Shown piece by piece: positions 35,418 through 47,888 of a stretch of 64,000 nucleotides of DNA (within the stretch, counting starts at the first letter, position 1; the number at the start of each line of letters is the position of its first letter). Source of the DNA: Solanum dulcamara (lineage: Eukaryota; Streptophyta; Magnoliopsida; Solanales; Solanaceae); contig NC_077248.1 in assembly GCF_947179165.1 (NCBI RefSeq), positions 9,359,256 through 9,423,255 on the forward strand. The letters run 5' to 3'. Made by a program: the position numbers and the translations under genes. A model generated the notes under the pieces. The model saw only the letters and a program-made list of their open reading frames with translations. It did not search any database and was not told where the DNA came from.

Positions 35418-36822
35418 TTGTTTTCAATTGAGGTACTTATTATAAAGGGTGTATTGAAAGTTGAGTTGATATTTGGTTAACTCGACAACTAGATTGAGTT
35501 GGCAGAAGTCAAAATTTGGAAATGCGATTCAAGCCGATTTGACTTTGGCGATTTCACAGTTTGTTTACAATATCTTTTTGAGTAGGTGATAGTAGAAAGA
35601 TAATATAAATTTGGATCAATGATGTACTATCAAGGACAAGGTCACGCATGAGAAAACAATAATCTCAAATCTGAAAGGCCAGGTTATGTTGAAGGTTTTC
35701 TCCACCTCTTCGACTTCAGTAATAGCTAATTTCCAGTACCTTGACCTTCCCAATCATTGTTTACATTCATCTTGAATAAATCCCCAATTAAGTATATTCA
35801 AGACAGAGAACAATTAGTTAGAAATAATAATAATAATAATTGTAGTCTTCCATCAACTCTTGGAAATAACAGAATTATCGAAAACTAGGTTTTGATCGTT
35901 AGTTATCTTTATCAGGTCCACCTATACGTGGCGCAGAGTTATTGGCTCTCATGATGTTGACTTGTGGTCCTAAAACATAGTAAGATAAGTCCGTCCTCTA
36001 ATAGTGTGTCCCCAAGAGAGATTCCTTACCTGAATGCCCCAAGCCAATTAAGGAACTTAAGAAAGTGACAATTTGTTAAGTTATTGGTTGATGATGGATT
36101 GGTGTGGTTGAGAGGAAGTAGTTTACTGCAAATTGTCTTCTTGAGCATTCATACAAAATGAGCCAAGTCACCAAAAAAAATAATAATCAACAAATAAGCT
36201 TAAGAGAGCAACCCAAGAGAAGTTGAAGGGCAAAAATAGTAACACTACAATGAAGACAACAAAGAAAAATGTAAGTTGCCAATCTTGACCACAACAAGTG
36301 TATTCTCGTATTTCCCATTAGGAATTTGCAAGAAAGGATAAGAAATGAAACAACTATTGTAAACTACTCATCTCCCCGTTTGTCCACTATATTATTTTTC
36401 TAAATTATTTTTGACTTTTTGAAATACCAAGTCATATGAGTCTTATAGTAAAATATGCACCTCATTTCAAGTGAGGTTTTTTCTCTCAATTAATTTCACG
36501 GAATATCTATTACCTTCAAACCAACATAAATATCAAATAACTCTATCTACCAAAGCTCAAGAGATGGGAAAAAACTTCCTTGTGTTTTTGTCCATGCTAT
36601 TTAGTGAGGTTCTTTTGTTGTGGTATGAACAAGACCATAAAAAATGCTTTCTTGATAAGTTGATGGTAAAGAATAGATACTACAAATGAAAACAAAGAGG
36701 ACGTGGAATGAAAATATCAATAGCTTGCAGGTTAGATGCGTATGCCTCAAGGATAGATGTCATGTGGCTGCCTTATACCCCTCTGTTTCTGTGGCCTTGG
36801 TCTATTATTACGGGGTTGTATT

Positions 36823-37080
36823 CAATAGTCAATCAATTAGTTTTTTCAATCTCTACAGACTATAGCACTCTTAAACAATTGCAGAGTATTCAATAACCAA
36901 TCAATTCGTTTTTTCGCTCTCTATATACAATAACACTCTTTTAACAATTGGCTGCTTTGCTATTCCGCCCAATAGTCAATCAATTCATTTTTCCGCTCCA
37001 ATTGCACACCAAAACTATTTGCCAACTCGTTTTTGCTCTTCTATTGCACACTTACACTATTTGCTTATGTAGTATGGAGT
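36823..37080. repeat. Degenerate tandem repeat (about four units)
   Basis: Units start CAATAGTCAATCAATTAGTT (36823), CAATAACCAATCAATTCGTT (36891), CAATAGTCAATCAATTCATT (36970) and AACTCGTTTTTGCTC (37022). Each is followed by TTTC(A/G)CTC and an ACACTATTT/ACACTCTT element. Unit lengths vary from 52 to 79 bp. Confidence 0.7.
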
Positions 37081-37385
37081 TTTAACTAATGGAAAGTGTC
37101 TAAACTCTGTGGCTATGTCGCGAACCTGAGACCTCTAACCAAAGGGATCTTATCCATCCTACCACAATACAACATTATACATGCTTCCGAAAAAGAAGCA
37201 AGTAAGCCAAAATTCCACAGCAAAAAGCAGTCATAAAACCAGATACTTCTTTGTTTGGCTTACCGATTTGCTATGCCAAGCATGAAAAACTATGAATTAA
37301 ATAGATGAACACAATATCAGTGACTATGGTAATAAAATATCAGTGACTATGCTAATAAACCAACTGGTGAACTTTCATAGCAAAC

Positions 37386-37564
37386 AAAAAAAGGGCAGCC
37401 CGGTGCACTTAAGCTCCCGCTATGCGCAGGGTCCGGGGAAGGGCCCGACCACAAGGGTCTGTTGTACGCAGCCTTACCTTGCATTTCTGCCAGAGGCTGT
37501 TTCCAAGGCTTGAACCCGTGACCTCCTGGTCACATGGCAGCAACTTTACCAGTTAGTGTGTCTC
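37386..37564 (-). mobile_element. Au SINE, copy 1
   Basis: Read on the minus strand it has the tRNA-derived head TAACTGGTAAAGTTGCTGCC (box A), GTCACGGGTTCAAGCC (box B) and a tail ending in T/A-rich sequence. The duplication CATAGCAAAC flanks it at 37376-37385 and 37565-37574. The first bases of the head (GGAGCCTTGGAG in copy 2) are replaced by GGAGACACAC. The 163 bp at 37393-37555 equal 54982-55144 base for base. Confidence 0.9.
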
Positions 37565-37724
37565 CATAGCAAACACTCTTACAATAAAAACTAGTCAAGA
37601 TAACAACTGCCAACCACAACATTTAGTGTGTCTCCATAAAACCACACTACAGATAATACAAAGTCAGTACTGAACGAAGCACCAGTCCTAACAACCACCC
37701 CCATGCATTTCCCCAAGTACGCGT

Positions 37725-39227
37725 TTAGGTCAACATGAGGTCATTTCCAACAAGGTGAGGACGGAGACAAACCCGAACTTCATGTTCTTCTTCTGTCCCC
37801 TCGCGAACTTTTGGCACCAATATCTCAAGCACCGTTCCTGATTCATCATAATATGCTTCAAGTTTAGCATCTTCAGGAATTCTGGCTGGAAGAGGAATTT
37901 CTCTGATGAACTCTCCTGGAAGGCAGTGTTCGGAGGATGAAACTTGAAGCTTGAAAGTCCTATTCTGTCTCTTGATGAATGGAATCCGAGACGTGCTCAA
38001 ACAAGACATCTTGATTATCCCATGTGTGGGCGTGTTCCGCCATGAAACTTTCACTCTTTGAAGATCTACAAATGGCAAGCTGATTACGATCAAATAACCT
38101 TCTTCATCTTCGTAGATACTTTTCGCCGCTGTAACAGGGCCATAAGCATCCCTCATCACCCCACTAAATTCATTTAACCAATTCGGTTCATTTGGGTGAA
38201 TTTCAAGGTCTGGAATTTGATACGGAGGAGGATTTACTTGCAGATAACACTCTTCTTCAGTTCCATTCGAGAAGAAGTCTTTTTTCCTTTTGCCGTTGAC
38301 AGGTAGTAGATCCATTGCGTCTCCATTGCTATGATTGGACGGCTGAGTTGACAAATTAAGCCCAGAACCATTAAGCAGTTTCTTTGAGTTGGAAGGTGGA
38401 TTGCTCTTTATTGGCGGAGGCGGCCTCTCAAGCTCAAATTCGGTGTTGGGGAGGTTTCTCCATGTACTGAAATCACTAGCTTCCGGTGGGATAGTGAAGT
38501 TCACATCCCTACCAGTGAGTTCCTTCCATCTTTTGCGCTCCTCTTCATCAAGAACCATGAGATTGGGGGACGACACAACCTCAATCCCATGAACACACTG
38601 AGGATTTGATAGGCCTCTGTAATGCTTCCTTTGCATCCTATGAGATCGAATGAAACCCCTGTCAGCGCTAAATGGAAATGGACGCTCCCCTTGTCGAGAA
38701 TGCCCATTCATGTAACTCCGTAGCTGCATCTTACCCAATGCATTCTCAGGTCTATCCTTAAATACCCACATGTACATGTTCTCCATATCATGTTGAACCA
38801 TGAAAACATCAAGCTGGAGATCAGTTTTATCAAAACCAGATATACCATTACTATCCCGGATCATCTTAGCCTTAGATTTCTCACTTAAAACAGGCTTAAA
38901 GTAGAAACTAAAGAAAAACCAAGCACCCCAGATGCTATCTACACGTTTTGCACATTTCCTCCCTACTTTAGGCACACTAAGGAAAGTTTCAGTTTCATAG
39001 ATCTGTGTCCCTAGCCCGACATCAAGAATATCGTTCCACGCCTGAGTAGGCGAGCTACGCTCAGCTGATAACGGCAAATTGATATCAGGGGGACGAGTTA
39101 TGACAACTTGTCGGTTCATCTCAAGGTCTAATTCATCATGTGAAGAAGAAGCACTAGAATCCATTGACAAAAGGGTTGAAGGATGATGATTCTCCATTGA
39201 CAGTGTTGTAAGAAGAGTATCTACCAT
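37725..39227 (-). CDS. Plant-specific protein with C-terminal HSP20-like (alpha-crystallin) domain
   Basis: The 500-codon frame is intact and intron-free. The N-terminal third has an acidic/Ser start (MVDTLLTTLSMENHHPSTLL) and conserved blocks such as WNDILDVGLGTQIYETETFL, RVDSIWGAWFFFSFYFKPVL and QLDVFMVQHDMENMYMWVFK. A basic, Pro-rich middle follows (RPPPPIKSNPP, a KRKKD cluster). Residues about 360-485 form the HSP20-like fold (YEDEEGYLIVISLPFVDLQR, VLEILVPK) and the end reads EVRVCLRPHLVGNDLML. It resembles the Arabidopsis family annotated 'HSP20-like chaperones superfamily / FYD', recalled from memory, with no known biochemical role. The start is the first ATG of the frame. A 5'-UTR intron is possible because the stretch up to about 39720 has no competing frame and shows a donor-like AAAAGGTACTC on the minus strand near 39718-39728. 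Confidence 0.85.
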   Translation of the reverse strand: MVDTLLTTLSMENHHPSTLLSMDSSASSSHDELDLEMNRQVVITRPPDINLPLSAERSSPTQAWNDILDVGLGTQIYETETFLSVPKVGRKCAKRVDSIWGAWFFFSFYFKPVLSEKSKAKMIRDSNGISGFDKTDLQLDVFMVQHDMENMYMWVFKDRPENALGKMQLRSYMNGHSRQGERPFPFSADRGFIRSHRMQRKHYRGLSNPQCVHGIEVVSSPNLMVLDEEERKRWKELTGRDVNFTIPPEASDFSTWRNLPNTEFELERPPPPIKSNPPSNSKKLLNGSGLNLSTQPSNHSNGDAMDLLPVNGKRKKDFFSNGTEEECYLQVNPPPYQIPDLEIHPNEPNWLNEFSGVMRDAYGPVTAAKSIYEDEEGYLIVISLPFVDLQRVKVSWRNTPTHGIIKMSCLSTSRIPFIKRQNRTFKLQVSSSEHCLPGEFIREIPLPARIPEDAKLEAYYDESGTVLEILVPKVREGTEEEHEVRVCLRPHLVGNDLMLT

Positions 39228-40380
39228 TTCACAAATTTCTCCCTTGAAAATAGGGGCTCTCTAATTCCTAATGCTAGCTCCAATTCTTAAGTACCCAAAG
39301 GAACTTTCTTGAAAAAAAATCAATCTTTACAAAGAACACATCCATCATACTAATCCCAACAACAACAACAACATTCACACCACCATTAAATCCCTCTTAC
39401 TTATTCATCACATAACTACAAACCCTCAAAAACCCAGATAGGAAAACAGCCAAAAATACCATACAAGTCAAAAGAAAAGCTAGATGAAGACTATATTCAA
39501 CCCTAACCCAAGAATCTCATTAAACCCTCCAAAGACAGGTGAGAGAAACTGAGTAAATCTTGCAAAACCCATAATCTTTATTCCCCCAAAATTATCTTTT
39601 TTTTTCAAATAAACAGAAGTAATATATAATTTGTGTATCTTTTTGAATGTATAGGATTACCAATCTATGAAGCCAAGGCCCAAGAAAAGGACTAAATCAG
39701 AAGGGATCTTGGAAGAGTACCTTTTGGGATAAGCTTCAACAACCAAGAACCCACAAACACTAGGACATTCTGTAGAATCAATGGCTCTTACCATCCTCAT
39801 CCTTCAAAATTTTTTTCTACTCTCAATTTACACAAACACTTAACTTACATGGGAAATGAAAATGAAGAACAAAAACAAGAAAAGTCAAGAAACACAAATA
39901 TACAGAAGGAAAATAAAAAGGGGACACCAAAACAAATATGTTGTTTGGTGGTCACAAAGTGAAGTAAACAGAAATACCCTGTACTAGATAACACCGTGAA
40001 TGAATGATAATTCAAGAATCGTCACCGTTTGATCTGGAACAACAACAGTTGTCACCGTTACTGAAAACGGTGACGGTGCTTTTTTGGACTGATTTTCGTG
40101 GGGGTGGGGGTGGGCGTGGGCGTGGGGGTAGATGAAAAGAGGATTGATAAGTTATTAATTGGGGGTTGGTGTTTAGTGAGTTGCTTGTACAATTTGAAGT
40201 TTTCTACTTCTTTTATAGAATTATTGTTTTCTATTTGGCCAGTTTGGTTCAAATGTGAATATTATTGGTTATTGTGTTTATAATAGGAAAAATTATCTAA
40301 ATACACAACTTATTTTATTATATTTTTTTAAAAAAATTATCATTTAAAAAAAATTATAAAAATTTCTACTCTCTCCTACT
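39228..40380 (-). promoter_or_regulatory. 5' region of the HSP20-like gene with AACGG palindrome and G-run array
   Basis: The stretch holds the presumed 5' UTR and promoter. At 40021-40080 the motif GTCACCGTT occurs twice, the second time as the hairpin GTCACCGTTACTGAAAACGGTGAC, so AACGG cores (the core of MYB3R-bound MSA elements) occur three times. At 40100-40128 a run of five G-blocks (GGGGGTGGGGGTGGGCGTGG and on) could form a G-quadruplex. No TATA box was assigned. Confidence 0.45.
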
Positions 40381-40382
40381 CT

Positions 40383-40531
40383 GATGTATTGGAAAATTGG
40401 ATATATCACGTTACGTGATATAATGATCGGATACATCACTTACATGATGTATCAGGATGTCGGATACATAACGTGATATATCGATTGGATACATCACTGT
40501 ACGTGATGTATCAGGACGTACGTGATGTATC
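40383..40531. repeat. Array of palindromic GATACATCAC/GTGATGTATC motifs
   Basis: Several copies of GGATACATCAC face copies of GTGATGTATC with ACGT centres, at roughly 32-38 bp intervals (GGATATATCACGTTACGTGA, GGATACATCACTGTACGTGA). The cluster can form several alternative hairpins. Confidence 0.8.
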
Positions 40532-40849
40532 CAGAAGTGACCAAAAAGAAGAAATTTTGGGTAAGTTTTAAAAGAGTAGAGATAGAGTGCAATTGAAAAG
40601 AATCACTATGAGATTTAGGTAAAATTTACTTTATAATATGTTAAAAATTGATTATCAAATATCGACTTATTAATTATACATTGTTAATAATTTGATTATC
40701 AGAGAAGAATTCAAGATTTTAAATTTATAGATCGTTCATAAAATAAATTTATATGCGATAATATCGGACAAAATGAGTATTGAAACTCTCTATATATTTA
40801 AAAGAGTAATGCAAGATATTAAAATACACAATATCATTACAATTTTACT
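40532..40849. other. Intergenic spacer, nothing recognised
   Basis: AT-rich spacer between the palindrome array and the transposase remnant. Confidence 0.4.
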
Positions 40850-41720
40850 AGGCGACTTGTAATGTTTTGAAAACAATCAATGATCGCATTATTAAGTATC
40901 TTTTCAAATACTTCATTCCCTATATAACAAACTAAACAATCATTTAAAAATTCGTCATCAATTCTGCTGCACAAGTCATTTTAAATGTACTTCATCGAAG
41001 AAAAAGTCTTTTCGTTATTACCATAAAGACAGATAATATTAAATTAAATTCACAAATAAATAAAGTCTCTAAATAAATAAACAAGTCTCTTTAAGACTTG
41101 TGCAAATTTATTTAACTAGTGTCTCTAAAAGATCTCTGAATCTTTTCAAATTTGAAAAATTGTTGACCACTTCTCTCACATAGTCAATATAGTTGTCAAG
41201 CTCAAAACTAAGATCCTCAAGCATGGAACTCTAAAATCATCCCTATAATATGTAGCAAGTTTCATAAATTTGTCTTAGAGCATAATTTTTATCTATTTTA
41301 GAAATCACAATACCATGCTTGACACAAAATGAAAAAACATTTTTTTATCAAATAATTTCATTTAGAATCTCTCATAGATTGTAATTACTTCTTCGTGAAA
41401 TCAACAAGGTTCATAACACTTACAATGTCTTGATCCTTTTTTTGCAAAGCCATATTCAAATTATGTGTAATTGTCAACACTTTCAACATCAAATGCAATG
41501 TATACAACCTCATAAGATCTTATGTCATCTACTAATTTTTTTGTCAATGATCTCGTTACATAATTTGAGCCCTTCTTAACAAGAACTTCAAGTACATGCT
41601 TGAAAAGATTAAACTAATAAAGTTACACTGTCTTAAACTGAGAATCCCAATAAGTATCCCTTATCGTTTGAAGTTCAAATTCTTGATTCAATCCATTCTC
41701 TATATGAACTTCACCGATCA
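40850..41720 (-). pseudogene. Decayed hAT transposase, C-terminal half (dimerisation region)
   Basis: Translating the minus strand in pieces gives LHLMLKVLTITHNLNMALQK then KDQDIVSVMNLVDFTKK, then QSMRD. After a decayed stretch come FEKIQRSF, a block corresponding to the hAT dimerisation domain, and finally AAELMTNF...MIV and RYLIMRSLIVFKTLQVA. These match the order of blocks in plant zf-MYM/TTF-type hAT transposases (DUF4371 plus Dimer_Tnp_hAT). Stops and frameshifts are numerous, so it is an old fragment. No terminal repeats were found. Confidence 0.65.
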
Positions 41721-44677
41721 CTAATAATTTCTCTCATTTTTATGGTTGATCATCTCTAAGCATCTCCCTGCATTGTAAAGAAAATGAACAATGTATTTGC
41801 ATATACAAATTTTACAATCCTATTTAACATACTTAATTTTACTAACCTTGATATACAAAGGCTGGTTTATTTGGAATAATTTGTAAAAGAAAAAATAGGT
41901 AGAAGCAATGCCTTAAAAGGCTTTACGAGATTTGGATGTAAAATATTTCCAAGTCCGTGTTGGAAATATTTCAAACACCCAATTAGGCACCCTAAACGAG
42001 GTCAACACTTAATTCTCGATCTCGCTCACAATTTCTACCCAAATCATATATAAAATTACAAAATTAACATTATCGACTCATAATTTTTTTTAACAAAATC
42101 TCAAAAGCTCAATTAATCTAAAAAATATGATTATTAAAAGTAACTCAAATATCAAGTTATAGTACTGCCTATTAACTGAGAACATCGTGAGGGTGATATT
42201 ATTTGATTATTACTTTACAATCAGATAACTAAATATATATATTTACTTATCAATGATCTTCATGTCTTAATTTTATATATGTCTTTTAAAAATATGAGAC
42301 TTGTATTATTTTTGTAAGCTATTGTATAGATCATGTATTTGTATTAAATAAATATATTAAATATTTAATTTTATTGAAGTGTTACAAAAAGTCATTAAGA
42401 GAAAATAAAATAAAAATATTTTTTATATAATAATTAAGCAAAGTTGGATGATCTTCTGGTTCCAAAAAAATTGTTTGGTAACTTCTTGTGATTTTTAGGT
42501 ATAAGTTGAATGATAGTTTCATTTCCAAAAAATAGATTTATAATGGAAGGAAATTGGATCGGATCATCCATGTGAATCAATTTAGATCCATTTAATAATA
42601 AATAAATATATATACTTGTTGTATATATTTAATTTATATTTAATAGATAAAAGAGAAGAGACACAATTTAGTAAATTTAACATAATAAAATAAATTTTAA
42701 GTGATTATCATTTATGAAATCAACCAATTAATTTTGCTATTGTTGGTCAAGTTCACTTTATATAAGTTTCATATTATTTTAAGAAACGTTCATGTTTTTG
42801 CAACATAATTTATTATCATCAAATAGTCCATGCCTCCTTTTAATGGTGGTTTAATTTGTGGTCCTATATATGGGACCTCATCCTTTCAAATCTGTTCTAA
42901 AAATAATTAGAGCAGAGAATTTATCAAAAATAATTATTTTATTTCATAGAGATAAAGCTGGTCTTTCTGCATGCAAACCGGAATAAGATCTAAAATTAGC
43001 CTAAGACGCCAAGTTATGAAAAAACACTGGCTTCACGACATCGCCATCTCTCCAACGGAACTTAGCTTCTCACTGACTACATCAGAAGCGAAATCCGTTT
43101 TTGTCCACGCCTATTGGCAACAGGGGCATAAGTTCATATCCCGAAGCGAAGAATAGGAATTTTAGGTTGAAGGTTCATTATTTTCGATTTGAGTTTAGAG
43201 TCTTAGTTTTTTTAGGTAACAAACCACGCCAAACAGGCTAATTCCGTAGCAAGAAAAAAAGGAAGATATGCATATACTTTTATTTTTATTTTCAAATTTT
43301 ATCTAGAAAATTATACTGAATATATTATTTTTGTTGGATATACGAGATCCAAAGACAAACTAGAAAATGACACTAAAAAATGAAAAAAGAAAGCATCTCT
43401 TACGATCAAAAGATGTGGTATATTGAATAAAATTGTTTTTTCTGAACTAGATATCTCGAATTCAAATCTTTAATATAAAAAAATCTTTAATAGAAAACGC
43501 TTCTCTTCAAATAAAATCTTATGCGGCACAAATAAAAATTAATCCTATTTCAATATTAATATCAGATAAGAGAAACAAAAAAGAAAGCATCTTCAAATGA
43601 GAAAAACTGAAAAGTGAGTTGGCTTTTCTAACACTGTATTTGTGGTGCTTATTGATTTGTCAAAATTCTTGTTTTCTTGTGACCATCCAATAAACAAAAA
43701 CCGAGTCTTAGATCCCCATTCTTTAACTAAAAGTGCATTAATGCTTAATGAAGATTAATTAATTAGTACTAACAATAATTGAATTATTTTAATCCATCCA
43801 TAAGATTCATCATCAATCCTTGAATCTAGTTTTTTAAGACATAGTTTATATGGTTCCTCTGTCCTGCATGTGCAATAATACATTTTATTATTATTATTAT
43901 TATAAGCCACTAAAAGGACTTTTTGCTTACGAAGCCATTTTCATATTTTTAATTTTATGACTCGTTTTCGTTTCTCCAAAAGCCGAATTAAGTTATACGC
44001 AATTGATACAACTAGATTCAAAATTTAAAATTTATAAGTTTTTATAATAATTTTAAATTTATATATATAATAATAACAAAATTTATAATTATATATTTAT
44101 AAATATTAATAATTCTTTTAATATACGATAAATAATTTACGTAAATTAATAATTTATGAGCTAATTCCGTCCCCACAACCAACCGTCCATTACATTTGTT
44201 CATGTTTCCTAGTATGGCTCTTTTAGATGCATCTTTCATAAAGCAAGGATCACCAAGAAATTTCTTCTTCCTTTCCAAAATAATCTAATTTAATCCATCT
44301 TTTATTCAATGTTCTTTTCGTCTTATTTTATATGACTATATGTATGTCACTAAATGTGATTAAAGTAATAACAAAGAATTAAAATATTTAAAAATTGTAA
44401 GAGTTTTACAAAATAGTATAAACTTATTTGAATTTATCAAAAAAGAAAGAGTGTCAAATAAATTAAAATTTTGAAATAATGTTCTTCAAAACCAAAATTT
44501 AAACCCAAAATATCAACAATCCTAAAATAATCGATACATATTGTAAAACTATTTCTTTCTTAGAAAAGAAAAAAAAGAGAATAGATGTATTAACTTGTTT
44601 GGGTCAATCAAGAACTAAGGCCCTCTTTCAATCGACCCTAATTTGATCTATTTTTTCCGCTCCTTGTCACTTTGAAG
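41721..44677. other. Intergenic, nothing supported
   Basis: AT-rich DNA. The 61-aa frame at 42971-43156 lies in a more GC-balanced patch (42955-43160) but is not recognised. A short (TTA)n run lies near 43888-43902. No RNA gene or element ends could be defined. Confidence 0.45.
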
Positions 44678-45641
44678 TAGGGGTGTGAATGAGATGATTC
44701 GGTCAGTTATTTCTTAAAAATTATATCATCTTAATTTTTTGAGTATTTTATAATATATAATAAAAATTAGATTTTTTAAAATCATCACAATTATATCGAT
44801 TTTTCATTAGTATCGATATGGTTCAATTAATTTTTATTTTTTTTACTTTTAAAGTACGCTTTAAAATACACCATTATTAAAATATTTTTTTCGCAAGTGT
44901 GTTCTTGAAGAAGCACTTCTATTCTTCACCAAGAAGCCAAGAATGTAAAACCTTGTTACCATATTGTCTGATCTAAAACTTTCAATAGAAGTGTTTGCAT
45001 AAGTTTTGCCGTATTGTTTGATGGGTATCTATTATAGTACTTTTTAATTTTAAATCTAATTAATTAAGAAAAAATTACGCGGATAAGCAAACATATACTA
45101 GTTAATTAGCTAATATAGTTATAGTTTGAATTAATTATGGCTCGCGGCAACATCTAGCTATAATTACAGTTTGAGTTTTGTATAATTCGAGCGATTTATA
45201 CAAATATTGTGCGCGAATCGAATTGTATAGAGAATTATATGAACGTTGTGCATGAATTGTATAGTGAAATATACAAACATTATACAAAAATTGTGAATTA
45301 TAAAAACGTATACAAATGTCACGCGAATTATACAAACACTGTTATAACTATAGCTACGAATTATAATTAGCAAATTATAGTTATGGAGCATAATTAAGAT
45401 ATTTTTGAGTGACTATATGCGAAAAATCCCCATTAATTAAAGGCTAATTAAAAGTCAAACGCCCAAAATCGTCCAGTTACTAGAGGCCTAGGACTTGGGT
45501 AATTTTTATATTTGAAAAATATTATAAAATATATTTATATATTAAATTTTTTTGAACTTGATTTATATATTAAATTTAACATATTGTTAATATATAAAAT
45601 ATATTTGCATACATGTAAGGTTATTCGGTTCGGTGCGGAAA

Positions 45642-47888
45642 TGTCACGACCCGAATCTGGGTGTGATAGTACTCATCTCAATCCACCGAGACAAGTCAGC
45701 CTAAAACTCAACGAAAAGTAAATGTGGAAGTAATTGAGATAAAGCAAGGTTTAACTTAGACAAAGGCAAATAAATAATCTCAAAATCCCCCAAGATTGGA
45801 TGTCACGTATACAAACCACTAATAAATTATCAAAGTACGAAAGAAAATACAGTCACAATGTCTTTGTCTCTAGAGTAGGACTAAAACATAATAAAAGAGT
45901 AAGAGGTGTCCGCTAGATGGATGTAACAGCTACCTCAACACTCGAAATGATAGCCTCAGATGTGGTGGAAACATTGGAGATCAAGAAGGTTCGGGCTCAC
46001 AACCTACACAAGTGTAGAAGCAAGGGGTAAGTACCAAACAACATGATACTCAGCAAGTGGATAACTAAAACTAAGCAAAACTCGATAGATACAAGTACTC
46101 CTGTCATCCCAACCGAATCTCCTTAACTACAACCTGCATAAAACCAGCCCAACTCTACACTCTACACAATAATAACAATACAGTCCATGAATATTCATCG
46201 GTAGTCCTATCAAGTGAATCATATCAAGTCAAATTCAACATATACAGAGCAATAAGTGGTAAAACAAATTCACGAATATCAACAAAATGCGATGCAATGC
46301 AATGAGATGATGCATGCATGTCCTATTGGTACACATCCGCTAAATTACATTCCAAAATCCATGGAGGATATTTCTGTCCATGTTACCTTCCACGGAGCGT
46401 GTGACCCGTCCCCTCAATATACATATCCTGCCACGGAGTGTGTACCCCGACCCCTTTGTTTCATAATACTTGCCACGGAGCGTGTAGCCCGACCCCTTTT
46501 GTTTCATATCATTTTCAGTCTCAACACAATATGTCAGAACCAATGCAATCAAATCATGTTCATATAATTCACGATAATAACATGACAACAACAATAATTT
46601 TTCCTATCTCACATCAACATAGTCATTTCACATGTCCAAAATAAACTCATAATCATAACATATCAATTCCACCAATGCATGTCATTAGATCACCATTTTA
46701 TTATACCCCTCATCTCCATTTTTAAGGCCAATCATACAGTCAATAACCCAGTCCAATTCTCATTACTCCCCAGTGCACATAACACGGAAATACAAGCATC
46801 TACAAGCTTAAACTGAGGTTTAGAAATTCACCTTCCTTAATTAATCAAGCAATCACTCCGGGACTTGAGCCTTCCCTTTTCGGTGGGCCTCCAAATCAAC
46901 GTAATCTAGTCAAATAAATAATTACAATAAGATTTCGAAACTAACAACACCCTTATTACCATATGTCTAGCCTATACCCAAAAATTTAAGCAAATCTATA
47001 AACACGTTCCTAATCTTGATGCCACTTAACATGCCAACTCTCATATTTTCTGAATTTCAAAACTAGGGTTAAACCTCAATTAAATTGAATAATCACTTTA
47101 AAATTTGAGCCTTTCGTAACGCTTCTGAACGATCAAAATCTGTTCAAATACATAATCTTCATAAGAATACGAATTCAATGACACCCATATTGCTATATTT
47201 ATTTTCGGATCAAAAATTGGGTCAAAAAGTCATCCCGAGTCATTGAAGTCAAATTTGAAATTTTCTTTCCGATTATGTTCACTCATGATAAAATAAACTC
47301 ACATATCAAATTTCAGCTAAAAACGGATCGTTATTTGACCCTCAAATCAAGATTTTATGTGAAGAACCCTAGAGTCATATTTTCTTATTTCAGCGTTATT
47401 TCTCCACCAATATATCCTAAAAATATGTTCATAATCACATGAAAATTTAATGAAAAGGATTAGAATAATTACATTGACGCTTTGGAATGAAAATCCTTAT
47501 TTTTCTCTTCTCTTTTATTTTTCTTTTCCCCTTTTTTTTTTCTTCCTCCGTATTTTTTTTTCCAGTTTCTGCCGCTTTCTCGCCACTGCCTTATACCCAT
47601 ATCTGATGGCTTTTTTATTATTTATTTCCTTCTTTTTCTTTTCTAAATTAATCATGTACTAAAAGTGACAAACCCTACTAACCTATTTTATTAAATATAA
47701 GAAAAGTGGTATAAGTATTAAACAAATTAATACTTTAGCCCACCAATTAAATTAATTCTCTAAAATTATCCCTCAACTAATTAACCGAAGTTACCGAAAG
47801 GTCCAAAATTTTCAACTTAAATTTACGAAAAGGGTCTTCTATGAAAGGAGGAGGACTCGTTCTCAAAATTATCTAACGGGTCACTACA
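45642..47888 (+). mobile_element. TGTCACGACC-type LTR-like element nested in the hAT element
   Basis: The left end is TGTCACGACCCGAATCTGGG and the right end ATCTAACGGGTCACTACA, TG...CA with inverted GACCC/GGGTC ends. Flanks are GGAAA and AAAAA, a poor 5-bp match, so the TSD is uncertain. Internal frames are not genes. A minisatellite occupies about 46390-46500. The ends relate it to 14644-16391. Confidence 0.65.
46390..46500 (-). repeat. Minisatellite inside the nested LTR-like element
   Basis: Three units of about 50 bp are present, each with GCCACGGAG(C/T)GTGT and a following (G)CCCG(A/T)CCCCT. This resembles, on the opposite strand, the GATCGGGTG...ACGTTCTGACAC array at 15618-15735. Confidence 0.7.

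Larger units (their letters stand above)
34998..37385. other. Intergenic region with a fold-back and a degenerate minisatellite
   Basis: The first 200 bases are the probable HSP70 3' UTR. The inverted repeat at 35318-35417 and the repeats at 36823-37080 are listed separately. A small frame near 36564 starts MGKNFLVFLSMLFSEVLLLW. It resembles the signal peptide of small secreted glycine-rich proteins, but no mature protein follows. I see no supported gene. Confidence 0.5.

Noticed and set aside
40383..40531. CRISPR-like array
   Set aside because: The repeats are palindromic, irregularly spaced and in plant nuclear DNA without cas genes. It is not a CRISPR.
42971..43156. 61-aa frame in a GC-balanced patch
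   Set aside because: There is no recognisable motif, no splice partner and no promoter. It is kept only as a note in the intergenic entry.
45135..45391. Two overlapping minus frames rich in Tyr/Ile/Asn
   Set aside because: They derive from TATACAAA/GAATTATA repeats within the hAT element.
47450..47662. Hydrophobic 70-aa frame
   Set aside because: It translates a T-rich tract of the nested LTR-like element, and the resemblance to a membrane segment is compositional.
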